From contig NC_091049.1 in the NCBI RefSeq assembly GCF_963966145.1, positions 21,452,001 to 21,516,000 on the forward strand: DNA of 64,000 nt, in the 5' to 3' direction. The translations under genes and the position numbers were made by a program. Shown piece by piece: positions 47,987 to 58,029 of the stretch (within the stretch, counting starts at the first letter, position 1; every line of letters starts with the position of its first letter). This DNA comes from Tenebrio molitor. Taxonomy: Eukaryota > Arthropoda > Insecta > Coleoptera > Tenebrionidae. The notes under the pieces were generated by a model that worked only from the letters and a program-made list of their open reading frames with translations, had not been told where the DNA came from and ran no database searches.

Positions 47987-48028
47987 AAAAACTGCGAACG
48001 AACTTGAAGGTCGCCATATATATATATA
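47987..48028 (-). promoter_or_regulatory. TATA and initiator-like core promoter of the elongase gene
   Basis: On the minus strand an alternating TA run (48016-48028) lies about 30 bp upstream of CGCAGTTT (A at 47993), the spacing expected between a TATA box and an insect initiator. This would give a 5' UTR of about 149 nt with no intron needed. Inferred from spacing only. Confidence 0.45.
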
Positions 48029-48484
48029 GATACTTATGTTTTTTATAGGGTGGATGGGGATAACTGGAATTTGAAATCTGTGAAGCTTTTGCACTTTGAA
48101 CTGGACACACCTTGCGGGTTCGCGTAGCAGGTGCCGTTAAAAGGAAAGAAATCGTGACTCACTTGAGTTCATTGAATTCATTAGAAACACTATCATTTCC
48201 TTTTCGGCCACAACTGAGCCTACAAGCTGTTTGGTAGTACTATTTAAATGGGCACGTGAATCTGGGCCAAGAAAGTGCAAGGTCGGACCTCTTTTTACGA
48301 ATTTTAAAATTAACCGAATTTTTTTTTATCAAAAAAAAAAAGTAAAAGTACTTTTCGATCGCAGTGAATCAGGTCGTTAAAATTTGAATTTCTTTTTTCA
48401 AAATATAACTACATAATGTATCTACGAGATGCTGTTTGCCGGTACCAACTATCATGGATTTTAATGTAATTGTAGATACGAGTA
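48029..48484. other. Upstream flank of the elongase gene
   Basis: No repeat or coding feature recognised. Confidence 0.35.
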
Positions 48485-48607
48485 TTATATCATAAAGAGT
48501 AGAACTGAGTCTTTTTCTGCCAAGCCCAGAGATTGAAGACCGAGACGCAGTCGAGGTCGCCAATTGGGCGAAGTACAAAAAGACCTTCTACTCCGAATGA
48601 TATATAC
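48485..48607. repeat. Fold-back palindrome with ACGCAGT tip (locus j)
   Basis: TATATCATAAAGAGTAGAAC...CTTTTTCTGCCAAGCCCA pairs with TTGGGCGAAGTACAAAAAGA...TTCTACTCCGAATGATATA. The apex is CGAGACGCAGTCGAG. It lies between the elongase promoter and the large transposon nest. Confidence 0.75.
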
Positions 48608-49094
48608 TATTTTATTTTCAAGCCGGTCACAAAAAAAATCGGACATGAACTCATTTTTTTTCCTGCAGTTGCAATTTTCAAATTTTAAAGCAACAGTAGT
48701 TCCTACTTCGCTTGTAATATTATTCGTACTTACTTGAAATTTTCAGTATGTCAAGTCTAAAACACTATTTAAATTTTCCCTTGTTTTTTCAACAAATTTC
48801 CAGGTAAAACTTCCCCAAAATGGTAAATGATCGCGATTTGTAATTATATATTAGTAAAGCTCGGATTCTATGCAAATTGCATATTTGTTTCTATGACGTA
48901 CTAGACAAAATTTTGGATTTTCTGGGCGTATTAAAAAATTTTGAATGAAATTACGTCATTTTTAAAATGCATATTTTGCATATTTTAAGCACCTTGAGCA
49001 TATTTTGGGAAAAAATGCATGTTAGTGCATATTTCTCCAATTTTCCAGATTTTTTTTGTCAAAAGTATGGAATAAATTTATTAGATAAAATTTA

Positions 49095-49397
49095 AACATT
49101 TTTTTTCTATAATTGATTCAAAAAATTGAAATTCACGCATAGTTATCTGTGCATGAAGTGGGTCATTTTCTTACGTGTCTTTTTTTTACATTGTTAGTAA
49201 GATCGAAACCATAGAAACCATACAAAACAGTGTGTGAAATGCAATTTCACGCATACGACTATTTCTGTTTTTCACTTCACGCACTGTTTTTTATTAGTTA
49301 CCTAGCAACATGGTCACTGCATTGAAACTTCAGAGTTCCTTCAAAAATTTGAATTTTTAATTTCAATTTTTTGAATCAATTATAGAAAAAATATTGT
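49095..49397. repeat. Fold-back X inside MITE D copy 2
   Basis: TTCTATAATTGATTCAAAAA and ATTGAAATT pair with AATTTCAATTTTTTGAATCA and ATTATAGAA. The inner part has CACGCAT / ATGCGTG-type words. Confidence 0.7.
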
Positions 49398-49517
49398 TTA
49401 TATTTCGTGCGCGAAGATGTTTTTGTGCATTCAAAGGTTTATACTGCCTCGACCTTCGTCTCGGCGTAAAAGACCTTTTCATGCACAAAAAACACTCTCT
49501 TCGCGCACTTAATATAA
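49398..49517. repeat. Fold-back palindrome with ACGAAGG tip (locus i)
   Basis: TTATATTTCGTGCGCGAAGA and TTTTTGTGCAT pair with ATGCACAAAAAACACTCTCT and TCGCGCACTTAATATAA. The apex on the minus strand is CCGAGACGAAGGTCGAGG. Confidence 0.75.
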
Positions 49518-50113
49518 AAATAACTATTTTTTTAATCTGGACAGGTCAATTTTAGTTTATAAAATTACATCTTTTAATACCAAGCAAAATTCCAAGCAGT
49601 CATTTGTTTTCGAGTGATCACGTCATCTGTATTTTTTTTAAATGGAAACCCCCTATTTTTTTTTCTTGATTCTGATAGCCCTTTCAATTTTCTAAACGAC
49701 AGTATAGAAATTCTGTTAACTTACATAAGGAAATTTTTGAGAAAAAAAAATATTAAATTTGAAAAAAATTAATTTTATAACGAACAAAAACAAGTCAAAA
49801 AATCAAGTAGTCAAATAGTACTGCCAATTTTAATCGTATGTGTTATTTGTTTTACAAAACGTTTCCGAAATTGGCAAATTTATCAGAAACACAACGTATA
49901 GAAATTTTAATTTTGATTGACAGGAGGACTGACTTGTTTATGGCAATTCAAACATTTAATTCCTTAATTTTAAGTACTTAGTAACACAGTTTTTGACTTG
50001 TTTTGGTTCGTTATAAAATTTATTTTTTCCAAAATTATTTTTTTTCTCAAAAATTTCCTTATGTAAGATAACAAAATTTTTATACTGTTGTTTAGACAAT
50101 TAATAATAATAAA

Positions 50114-50696
50114 GAGTGTTAAAGAGTGTTTTGGTTGTAAAGAACAACTCATAATAGATACGGTAATAATGGAACAAGCTAGAAAAAATAATAGAAATAT
50201 TTATACCGCATTCATAGACTACAAAAAAGCCTATGATTCAGTACAACATTCATGGTTAATTAAAATTCTTAAAATTTATAAAATTAATTTGGATTTGATT
50301 AACTTTTTATCTCATGTTATGACATTTTGGAGAACTACTTTAAAATTATCAATAAACAATACTAAATTAAAATCCGAGCCTATTCAAATTAAACGGGGAA
50401 TTTATCAAGGAGATTCTTTAAGTCCTTTATGGTTTTGTCTAGCCATTAATCCTTTGACAAATTTATTAAATAGCACTGGATATGGTTTCAATATTAGACT
50501 TAATAATACCACACTATCCAAATTAAATCACCTTCTTTATATGGATGACATAAAACTTTATGCATCAAAAAAGAATCACATTTTATCTTTACTAACAATA
50601 ACTGAAAATTTCTCAAATGATATTGGGATGAGTTTTGGTATTGATAAGTGTAAAATGCAATCAATATGTCGCGGTCATTACGAACATTTAGATATA
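50114..50696 (+). pseudogene. R4/Dong-like reverse transcriptase domain
   Basis: The open frame carries the RT palm motifs in order: YTAFIDYKKAYDSVQHSWL (the first catalytic aspartate region), RGIYQGDSLSPLWFCLAINP, and the catalytic box LYMDDIKLYA with YMDD at 50538-50549. Then come IGMSFGIDKCK and CRGHYEHLDI, where the frame is cut by a DNA transposon. The YMDD box with the following KLYA, and the QGDSLSPL motif, are characteristic of the R4/Dong group rather than Jockey-type elements (FADD). The upstream N-terminal DNA-binding region is missing. Excising the transposon restores ...HLDI-TQEGEI... in frame. Confidence 0.88.
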
Positions 50697-52379
50697 CAGG
50701 GTGTCCCAGAACTCGCGGATCAAATTGAAACTGTATATTCCTTGATGGTAATGAAGGTAAAAAACGTTTAGAAAAATATTCAGGGTGCAACAGCTTTTTA
50801 GTTATGAATTAATCAAATTGACCAATAGAGCTCGATCTAATTTTCCCTTTATGAGAAAATTGAATACCTTCCCTCAATTGCCAAGCAACGTATAATTCGA
50901 TGAATAATAAAATTATTTTCAATATTTATCTGGTCAACTTGTCGAAACAGACGTCAAAAGTGACAGCTACTTTTGAAATAACCAAAAATGGGATAATTTC
51001 GCCAAAGGCAGGTGAACAAATGTATAGAATCTAAATCAGGAAACGTAAGAAGTTTCTTCTTCCGGCAATGAATGAAATATGCAAATATGGTTTGTTATGA
51101 GTGAAAATTTCCAGAGCAGTTGTAACCTTGAGGGGTATGGGAAATTGACGGGAGGGATATGATGAATTGAACCTTTGTGGATGGAAGGTAAAATGGCGAA
51201 TTGGCGACGTAGCGTCAAGTGAGTAATACATATTACTACCTTAAAAATCTTAGTAAAAAGTGAAATATGCAGGGCCTGTGAAGTGAATCGGAATCACAAG
51301 AAATGTATCCTGACTCCTGTGCATACACTCTGCATCTGCAACGTATTAGCGCAGCTACACGAGCGGGTCTCGTCATCGTCGAAATGAAAGAAAAGACTTT
51401 TAAGAACATTCTTGACATTGCAAAAAAAGCTGGAGTTACACGTAGGTTCTGAACAACAGATCAAGCATAGTGGCAGTTCTGAAAGAAAGAGACAAAACTG
51501 GATTGAACTAACCTATTTATTTTAGCATCATTATCAGTAAAAATGTATGATCAAATTTTATAACTAAACGATGTAGAATGCAACAAATGAAATAAGAAAC
51601 ATGCAAAATAAAAAGAATAATTAGTAACAACTGTTCAAAATGACCACCTTTCATCTGAAGGAATAGGCGAGCTCGTTTTATTAAATTTTCCTTTGCCAGT
51701 CTAAGCACATTAGGAATAACAGTAGCCAGTGTTTCATGAATGTGGTCATTTCTCAATTAGTTCTTCTAAAATATTGATAGGTTCGCGGTAAATATAGTTC
51801 TTCAAATATACTTCTTGTACCGTCGTCATCAAAGGACTGAAGAACAGCATCTTCAGTCTCTGGCGTTCTAACTTCTCGCGGGGGACCACCAATTTCTTGT
51901 CAGGTAGGCACCAAGAACCCAGTGTCTCGAGCACGGTACACCAACCGTAGAAATACGTTATAATTTGGATATGGCAAACGTCGTGGAAAACGTATTGCAT
52001 ATTCTCTTGCATCCTCACGTGCATTGCGCGGGCACTCTCCATAAATTATGAGCATTTCAACATACTCTGCAGCTGTATACATGATTTCAATACGAAGTTT
52101 GACAATTTCGAACTTGACGTTGTCAAAATCTTTACAGTTGCCCAAACATTTACTTGAAATTCCATACCATTCTTACTAGAATTATGTTGCTAGGCAATTC
52201 AAACCTTTGGTTAAATTTACGTGAAATTCAAATTAACAGCGTCCTTCTGATTGGTCAACTTTAATTATTCATTACAAAAAATCCATTATACCCTGTCCTT
52301 TTTTTTAAACGCTATTGCTTTCAGTTATCACCAAGGAAAACGCACTGTAAATTTGATCCGCGAGTTCTGGGACACCCTG
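50697..52379 (-). mobile_element. TA-flanked DNA transposon with DUF4817-type transposase remnant
   Basis: Terminal repeats CAGGGTGTCCCAGAACTCGC / the identical inverse at 52351-52379 continue through GGATCAAATT. It is flanked by TATA on both sides. It is inserted in the RT of the R4/Dong-like LINE. Only it and the 63.3-kb relic retain protein evidence linking a transposase to this group of ends. Confidence 0.88.
51517..52145 (-). pseudogene. DUF4817-type transposase, internally deleted and frameshifted
   Basis: The N-terminal domain is clear at 51900-52085: YTAAEYVEMLIIYGECPRNA, then REYAIRFPRRLPYPNYNVF and YRARDTGFLVPT. This is the helix-turn-helix (DUF4817) found at the start of many insect IS630/Tc1-related transposases. 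A shifted frame continues with a PPREK-type segment and an INILEEL segment (51746-51850). The last block (51620-51756) ends in the family's C-terminal signature KRARLFLQMKGGHFEQLL. The catalytic DDE core between them is largely missing, so about 630 bp remain of a gene normally well over 1 kb. It lies on the minus strand inside matching terminal repeats. Confidence 0.8.
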
Positions 52380-52382
52380 TAT

Positions 52383-53123
52383 ATAACTCAAGAGGGAGAA
52401 ATCATTAAAAATTTAAATAAAGGAGAATTTTATAAATATTTAGGTATTAATCAATCAAATCATATTCAACACTCAATTATAAAAGAAAATTTAGAAAAGC
52501 AATTTTATTTAAGAATTAAATCTATTTTAAAATCAAAATTAAACGGTAGTAATTTAATTAAAGCAGTTAATACATATGCTGTTCCATTACTGACCTATTC
52601 TTTCGGTGTTGTAAAATGGTCCAAAACTAATTTACAGAACATAAATATTAAAACTAGAGTTCTTTTTACCAAATTTAGTAAACACCATCCTAAATCTGCT
52701 ATTGAAAGATTTAATTTACCACGCGAAAACGGTGGTAGGGGTTTTTCAAATCTAGAAATACTGTTAAAAAATCAAATTGCTTCACTAAAAAATTATTTCC
52801 TGAATAGAGCTCGTGATAACACCTTTTTTTAATGCTTTGGTTTCAGCCGATAAAGGCTACACACCTTTAAATTTAAGTGATAATATAATTTCAGATATTG
52901 TTAAGCCAAATATACCTGACACAATAGCAAATATAAAACAGAAGTCTTTACATGGGAGATACTTTAAAGAAGTGGAACAACCAGAAGTTAATATTCAGGC
53001 ATCTCATGCATGGCTTAAGAAATCAAATATTCACCCTGAGACGGAGGGTTTTATATTTGCAATACAAGATCGTGTTATAAATACAAGAAATTATAAAAAA
53101 CACATATGCGGTTTACAATCGAT
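52383..53123 (+). pseudogene. R4/Dong-like ORF, thumb/linker region
   Basis: It continues the LINE protein after the transposon: TQEGEIIKNLNKGEFYKYLG, QFYLRIKSILKSKLNG, PLLTYSFGVVKWSKTNLQN, then PRENGGRGFSNLEI. An extra base in a T run near 52830 shifts the frame before NALVSADKGYTPLNLSDN. It stops at GLQSI, where the second insertion begins. It matches the copy at 7549-8817 residue by residue with few substitutions. Confidence 0.85.
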
Positions 53124-53399
53124 AACACAGGCCTGCAAAACAAAACTTTTTAATCGATGTTTTGATATTGATAACTGATTTTGTATAACATTGGAGCCCT
53201 GATTACAAAAATACAATTCATTTTTCTGTATCACGTCAGATTTTTTCACAATTAACAAAAAAAATTAAGCAATTTATTTAGGAAAATAAGATGTTTATAA
53301 TAATTCTTGGTTAATAATCTAACTAAATTTTTTATTCCTTATGAGAATGGCATTTTTAACGCTTTGTGAGGAAACTTATTTTAATTGATTGCCTGCTGT

Positions 53400-54190
53400 A
53401 TATTTTTTTTGGGTACATCGCGCTGTAACATCCAGCAAAAGTCTGCCATCATTGATACGCTCCATCTTCCTTGATATCACCTCTCCATTTGTTTTATATC
53501 TTGGTCAAGACGTTCCCCTTGTTCCTCGCTGACAGTACCAAGATTTTTAGGAAAAAAATTTAAGTGCGAAAAGAGGAAATTCACTTTCAAACTCATATTA
53601 CATCCCAAGATGTGAACATTTTTAAACATGTTTCTTACAATATTTTCGTAGTCTTCATCTGTGATTTCCAAGCAATTTTTCTATGACGTTCTTAAATGCC
53701 GTCCAGGCATTCTTTTCAACAACATTCATAGAATTTTGAAAATCATTACCTTTGTACAAAGATCTTATTTGAGGTCCTAACCTCTTTTAATTTGGCCTTG
53801 GAGAGATCTGGTAACTTTGTACATTAATACTTGAAACATTGTCAATTTTTATCAAGAGGCTTTACAAATTGCTTCATCAAACAGAGTTTGATATGCATTG
53901 GTGGTATGGTGGTACCTAATACTACTTTTTTAGGATACAACTAAATTATTTTTTATTATTGCTTCCCGGTACAAGTCTAGTTCTTAAGGCGGCCTTACAC
54001 CAAGGCAACAATTGGTAACATGTTGCCTGCAACATTTTTTAGTAATGTTGCCGGTCATTATTAAGAAATGTTGCAGGCAACATGCTGCCAATTGTTGCCT
54101 TGGTGTAAGGCCGCCTTTAAAGGCCACTTCTTTTGAGTCCAATGCTTGTCTCGTGCCCGGCAATCCCACTCGCAAATAAAACAAGGAAAT
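53400..54190 (-). pseudogene. NMSLKxxFLxSHLxFFPxNLG protein fragment
   Basis: Minus-strand frames give, in order, a segment with RLVPGSNN, PPMHIKLCLMKQFVKPLDK, CFKYLCTKLPDLSKAKLKE, NVVEKNAWTAFKNVIE, DEDYENIVRNMF, then GCNMSLKVNFLFSHLNFFPK, NLGTVSEEQGERLDQDIKQM and finally MADFCWMLQRDVPKK. This arrangement recurs in many uncharacterised arthropod proteins, which I believe are transposon-derived. I know of no assigned biochemical function. Several frameshifts and stops, plus a 130-bp fold-back inserted just upstream of RLVPGS, show it is dead. The N-terminal part is lost or unrecognisable. Confidence 0.65.
53987..54116. mobile_element. 130-bp fold-back MITE with TTA target duplication
   Basis: AGGCGGCCTTACACCAAGGC and AACAATTGG pair with CCAATTGTTGCCTTGGTGTA and AGGCCGCCT. 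It is flanked by TTA on both sides (53984-53986, 54117-54119), as for Harbinger-type elements. It lies inside the protein fragment and is thus the deepest layer of the nest. Confidence 0.88.
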
Positions 54191-54404
54191 TTCGAATATC
54201 CATATTGTTGTCTGATACTACAATATCGAAATTTTGAAATAATTCATTCATTCTAGGTGAACATTTCAATTTTAAGAAAAAACGATTTGTGAAAAAACTA
54301 GACGTGATAGCGCAAAACCAAAATCATTTTCGTAATCAGGGGGTCGAAATTGTTCAAAAACTGTCAATTTTATGCAAACATCGAAATCAGTGCAGATTTG
54401 TGTA

Positions 54405-55040
54405 ATTGATAAATGTAGGATTTGCGGAACTGAAGGGGAAACAATTGAACACATCATTTCTTCTTGCACCGTTTTGGCTCAAAGCGAATATAAAAAACGT
54501 CACGATATATTCGCTAAAATTATACACATGAATTTAGCTGTTAAATTCAATTTATTAAAGAATACACAACCACATTATAGTTATACACCAGAAAGTTGTT
54601 TGGAAAATGACAGTTACAAGTTATATTTTGATAGAACAATTTTAACTGACATTCATATTAAGCATAACAGACCAGACATTATAATTTTAAATAAACAACA
54701 AAAGCAAGCATATCTTTTAGATATAGCTGTTCCAAATTCACATAATATAACACAGACATATAACACAAAAATTAATAAATATTTAGAGCTCTCCGTTGCT
54801 ATGAGAAATCTTTGGTGTTTAGAAAAAATTTCGATTTTACCATTTATAATTTCAGCAACGGGAATAGTACCGCAATCTCTTTTTAAAAATTTAAAAATTC
54901 TGGATTTAGATAACACATTGGTAGTTGAAATTCAAAAAGGTATATTATTATACTCATGTCACATCCTGAGGAAGTTCCTTAACATTGACACAGAACATAA
55001 TACACAACAAAGTCAAAATGCGGAGGCGAGACGCCGGTAA
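54405..55040 (+). pseudogene. R4/Dong-like ORF, zinc finger and restriction-like endonuclease
   Basis: After the insertion the LINE protein resumes with IDKCRICGTEGETIEHIISS. RPDIIILNKQQKQAYLL and DIAVP follow, with the PD pair at 54672-54677 and the catalytic D at 54720-54722. The protein ends EARRR followed by TAA. This part has no internal stop and matches copy 1 closely (for example TQPHYSYTPESCL versus TQPHYIYKPESCL). The RLE cleaves target DNA for target-primed reverse transcription. Confidence 0.88.
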
Positions 55041-55250
55041 TTATGTTGATAAGCACTGCACTATTACTTGATAGTAATATCCGTAATAGTGTATGTACTC
55101 CGGCAAAATTGCCGTGCCGCCGGGTGGAGGTGGGATAGTTTATAATATATTTGCGTGTTAAAAATCATACAATTTTACACACTGTCTACAAATACCGAAA
55201 AAAAAGCAACAATAAAATAAAGAGATATAAGTAAAATTTAAACAAAAAAT

Positions 55251-57600
55251 CTATAAGGACTTTGTGAATGAATAAAACTCTTCGAAGGAATAGAATGCAT
55301 TTTCAGTTAGCAATTGCTTTAAATGTAGTTTGAAGGGTTTAAAGTCCATGTTTTTAAGATGCAAAGGAAGAGCATTATAAAATTTTACGCAATAATAGCG
55401 AGTGCTATTTTGTGTTTTGTGCAGTCTCGAATGAATGCTTAATAATAAGTTGTGGTGCCTGGTTAAGTGCGAATGGTTTAACGAGCAGTAGTTGTTTTTA
55501 TTCTTGTACATATAGAGTACGCATTGTAGAATATATATACAGGGAACCGTTAATATCTTAAGGACCAGTTTATAGAAAGAGAATTAAATATTTAATTCGA
55601 ATTAAATTTTAATGCGCGATTAACCCATGAATCCGGAACTTCGATTGGTTCAATCTGATCACGTGTCCAGTTAATCTCGCATTTGATTACGATTAACTTA
55701 ATTTCGCTTCTGTAAACTGGTCCTAAATGTTTTAAATATGTCTCTACAGTCATCTCTGTAACCAAGTCCACCCAGAACACGAATACATCTCCTCTGCTGG
55801 TTAAAAACTTTACGTAAGTGTGTAGAATGACCCCATACGAGAATAGCATAAGTTATATTACTGTGAACTAGGGCATGGTAGGCAGTAACAAGTGTTTTAT
55901 CGTTTACTTCACTACGAAGTTGCCTTAATACAAACAGCTTTTTGGAAATCGTCTTCACCAAATGGTCTGCATGAGCTTCCCATGTCATTTTAGTGTCCAA
56001 ATGAATTCCAAGAAGTTTAATAGTTTTACTATTTTCACCAATTTCCCGAAGCGACAATATTATTGATTGTGTCTTATCTTTATTAACAACCAGTTTGTTT
56101 GCAGTAAACCATGTGAAAATTTGTACCTGTGTGTGCTCGATTTCTATGTTAAGAGACATGAGACTACGACTGGAAATACATGTGGTTGTGTCGTCGGCAA
56201 ATAGCGTAAATTTGTTCTTCGGTAGTGCCAATGGCAGGTCATTAATGTAGATGAGAAAAAGCAGTGGGCCTAAGACAGAACCCCGGGGAACGCCGCAATT
56301 AATGGATAAGTTATCCGACACCATTCCGTTCACTGCAACAAACTGTTGTCGGTTTTGGAGGTAGGACTGTAACAGATCAGTGCTGCTTTGATTGAAGCCA
56401 TAGTATCCGAGCTTCGTTAGTAGTATGTGATGAGTTACGCAGTCAAAAGCTTTAGATAAATCGAAACAGGTTGCATTGGCATGTTCTTTGTTTTCGAGTG
56501 CTGAGAATACAAATTCGCTTAGGTCATTTACAGCTAGAGTTGGTGACAAATTGTTTCTGAACCCATATTGGCTTTTGGAAAACAGATTGTTATTGTCGAA
56601 AAGTTTAGTGATTTGTTTCTTTAGTAAGTATTCAAAGACTTTTGAAAAAGTCGGTACAATGGAAATGGGTCTATAATTATTCATGTTGTCTTTATCCCCC
56701 TTTTTGAATAGGGGTATAACTTTGGAGATTTTCAACACGTTGGGAAAAACATTTTCCGCGATACATTTGTTAAAAATTTTTGTTAAAGGGATATAGATGA
56801 CATTTACTAGGGTTTAAATTATCTTTGAGTTAATATGATAAACATCTTTTGCGTTAGAGCTACTGAGAGCTAATATTGCATCGCGTGTGTCATTATAAGA
56901 TTTATATTTCTTTGAAATTAAAATCATCCTGAGGTCTTGCGATATTACTTAGATAGTTTTGAAAGTTGGTTTCAGGTTGCACGGGAATTGTTTTAATAAG
57001 TTTTTCGGCAATACCTGTGAAATATAAATTGAAATCTGAAGCACAAATGTTATCACTGTTATCAGGATTTGGGTTAAAAAAATTTTTTTTAACTTTTTTT
57101 TATAATTTCCCACATTGCTTTTGGCTTGTTCGCTGCTTTGTGTATGAACTGCTCGTTAAATGTTTTTTTGGCTTTAGTTAATTCTTTCCTATACAAATTT
57201 CTGAAATTTCGGTATGTTGTATTGTCAACGGTTTTGTTATTACGTAATGTATTTAGGAGCTGGAGAGTATCTCTCATTTTCCTCAGTTTCTCATTGAACC
57301 AATTATTTTTTTAATATTTGTGCCATGTTTGGGCTGTATTTTAATTAAGGGAAAGCATACATTTTCATTGTGGGCAATCGTGCCCAGGAATGTTTCAAAT
57401 AGATGTTAAGAATCTAGTTCGCAATTGTTGTCAATGAATGACCAATCTGTATTTTCTATAATATTGTAAAGTGTGAATAAACCATGCTCAGTAATTGGGC
57501 GATGGAAAATTTCTTTTTCTATTGTAGCGTTCTGCGTTGTTGGTTGGAAGAAACTCATGCAAACAGCTGAATGGTCAGATAGTGCAGGGTTGAAAACTTT
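55251..57600 (-). pseudogene. Jockey-like LINE ORF2 remnant (endonuclease end, RT, C terminus)
   Basis: Minus strand. The 57330-57600 part shows the end of an apurinic-type endonuclease (LSDHSAVCMSF) followed by stops. 57089-57277 is a linker (KTFNEQFIHKAANKPKAMWE). 55740-56738 is a long uninterrupted RT: VIPLFKKGDKDNMNNYRPIS, QYGFRNNLSPT, CFDLSKAFDCV, NCGVPRGSVLGPLLFLIYIN and the FADD box in KFTLFADDTTTCISS, then KLLGIHLD and SNITYAILVWGHS. A 162-bp MITE interrupts it after DIFKTF, and the C-terminal part (55251-55545) resumes with KILTVPCIYILQ. The endonuclease is truncated and has stops, so the copy is inactive. Confidence 0.85.
55562..55723. mobile_element. 162-bp MITE H with TAA target duplication
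   Basis: GGACCAGTTTATAGAAAG at the left and the inverse of GGACCAGTTTACAGAAGCG at the right, flanked by TAA on both sides. Removing the element and one TAA rejoins the Jockey-like reading frame (TF-KI). Confidence 0.9.
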
Positions 57601-58029
57601 GATAGAGAATTAAAAGGGCTATCAAAATAAAAAAAAAAAATAGGGGGTTTCCATTTTAAAAAAAATATCAATGAACGTCATCACTCGAAAATAAATGACT
57701 GCTTGGAATTTTATTTGGTTTTAAAATATGTATTTTTATAAACTAAAATTGACCCGTCCAAAGATTTTTTGAAAAAAAATTTGTTTAATTTTTAATTAAT
57801 TTATTCCATACTTTCGCCGCTCACTGTATATTAATTAATAAATTTTGAATAAATAGATTAATTTTGTGAAATTTGTCTTTTTTTATAAAAGTGATAGAGC
57901 ATAATGAAGCATGTTTATGCATATTTTTTGCATATTTGTGCATATTTCAGTGCATTTTTAGCTAAAAAGCGTGCATATACATATATGCGCATATTTTCTT
58001 CATTTTTTAGTGCATATAATCCGAGCTTT

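Larger units (their letters stand above)
53124..54404 (-). mobile_element. Insertion carrying a fragment of a recurrent arthropod transposon-like protein
   Basis: 1.28 kb separate LINE sequences that are contiguous in copy 1 (GLQSI|IDKCRIC). The ends TAACACAGGCCTGCA and TTACACAAATCTGCA (right end read inward) form imperfect inverted repeats. One base of the LINE is missing at the junction and no target duplication is obvious. Confidence 0.7.
50114..55138 (+). mobile_element. R4/Dong-like LINE, copy 2 (longest, twice interrupted)
   Basis: Reverse transcriptase (50114-50696), thumb (52383-53123) and zinc-finger/endonuclease/3' UTR (54405-55138) are recognisable. They are separated by a 1.69-kb TA-flanked transposon and a 1.28-kb insertion. 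It begins directly after ATAATAATAA, matching the TAA-repeat targeting known for Dong. The 5' end is truncated within the RT. Confidence 0.85.
50104..57607 (-). mobile_element. Jockey-like LINE, 5'-truncated, split by an R4/Dong-like LINE
   Basis: The body lies at about 55139-57607 on the minus strand. The short ATAATAATAA at 50104-50113 probably is its 3' simple-repeat tail, separated by the R4/Dong-like insertion. The whole is bracketed by AATTA (left 50101-50105 region, right 57608-57612), the site that is single in the intact MITE D. The 5' end is truncated inside the endonuclease domain, where LSDHSAVCM, the SDH motif, is still readable near 57580. Confidence 0.7.
49059..57826. mobile_element. 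MITE family D, copy 2, split by insertions
   Basis: The left terminus (TCAAAAGTATGGAATAAATT), interior pieces (about 49540-50103) and right end (57608-57826, ending GGCGAAAGTATGG inverted and CACTG then TA) match the complete copy at 17446-17966. Part of the interior is present in both orientations, so it has been rearranged. The sequence ACAATTA / AATTAAAAGGG is continuous in the intact copy but separated by 7.5 kb here. Confidence 0.8.
48856..58029. mobile_element. Element E: outermost element of the transposon nest
   Basis: The left end AAAGCTCGGATTCTATGC and the right end GCATATAATCCGAGCTTT are inverted repeats, bracketed by an identical 10-bp direct repeat ATATATTAGT (48846-48855 and 58030-58039). 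Only about 400 bp belong to E itself (48856-49058 and 57829-58029), rich in GCATATTT motifs. The rest is later insertions. A target duplication of 9-10 bp suggests a Mutator-type non-autonomous element. Confidence 0.75.
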
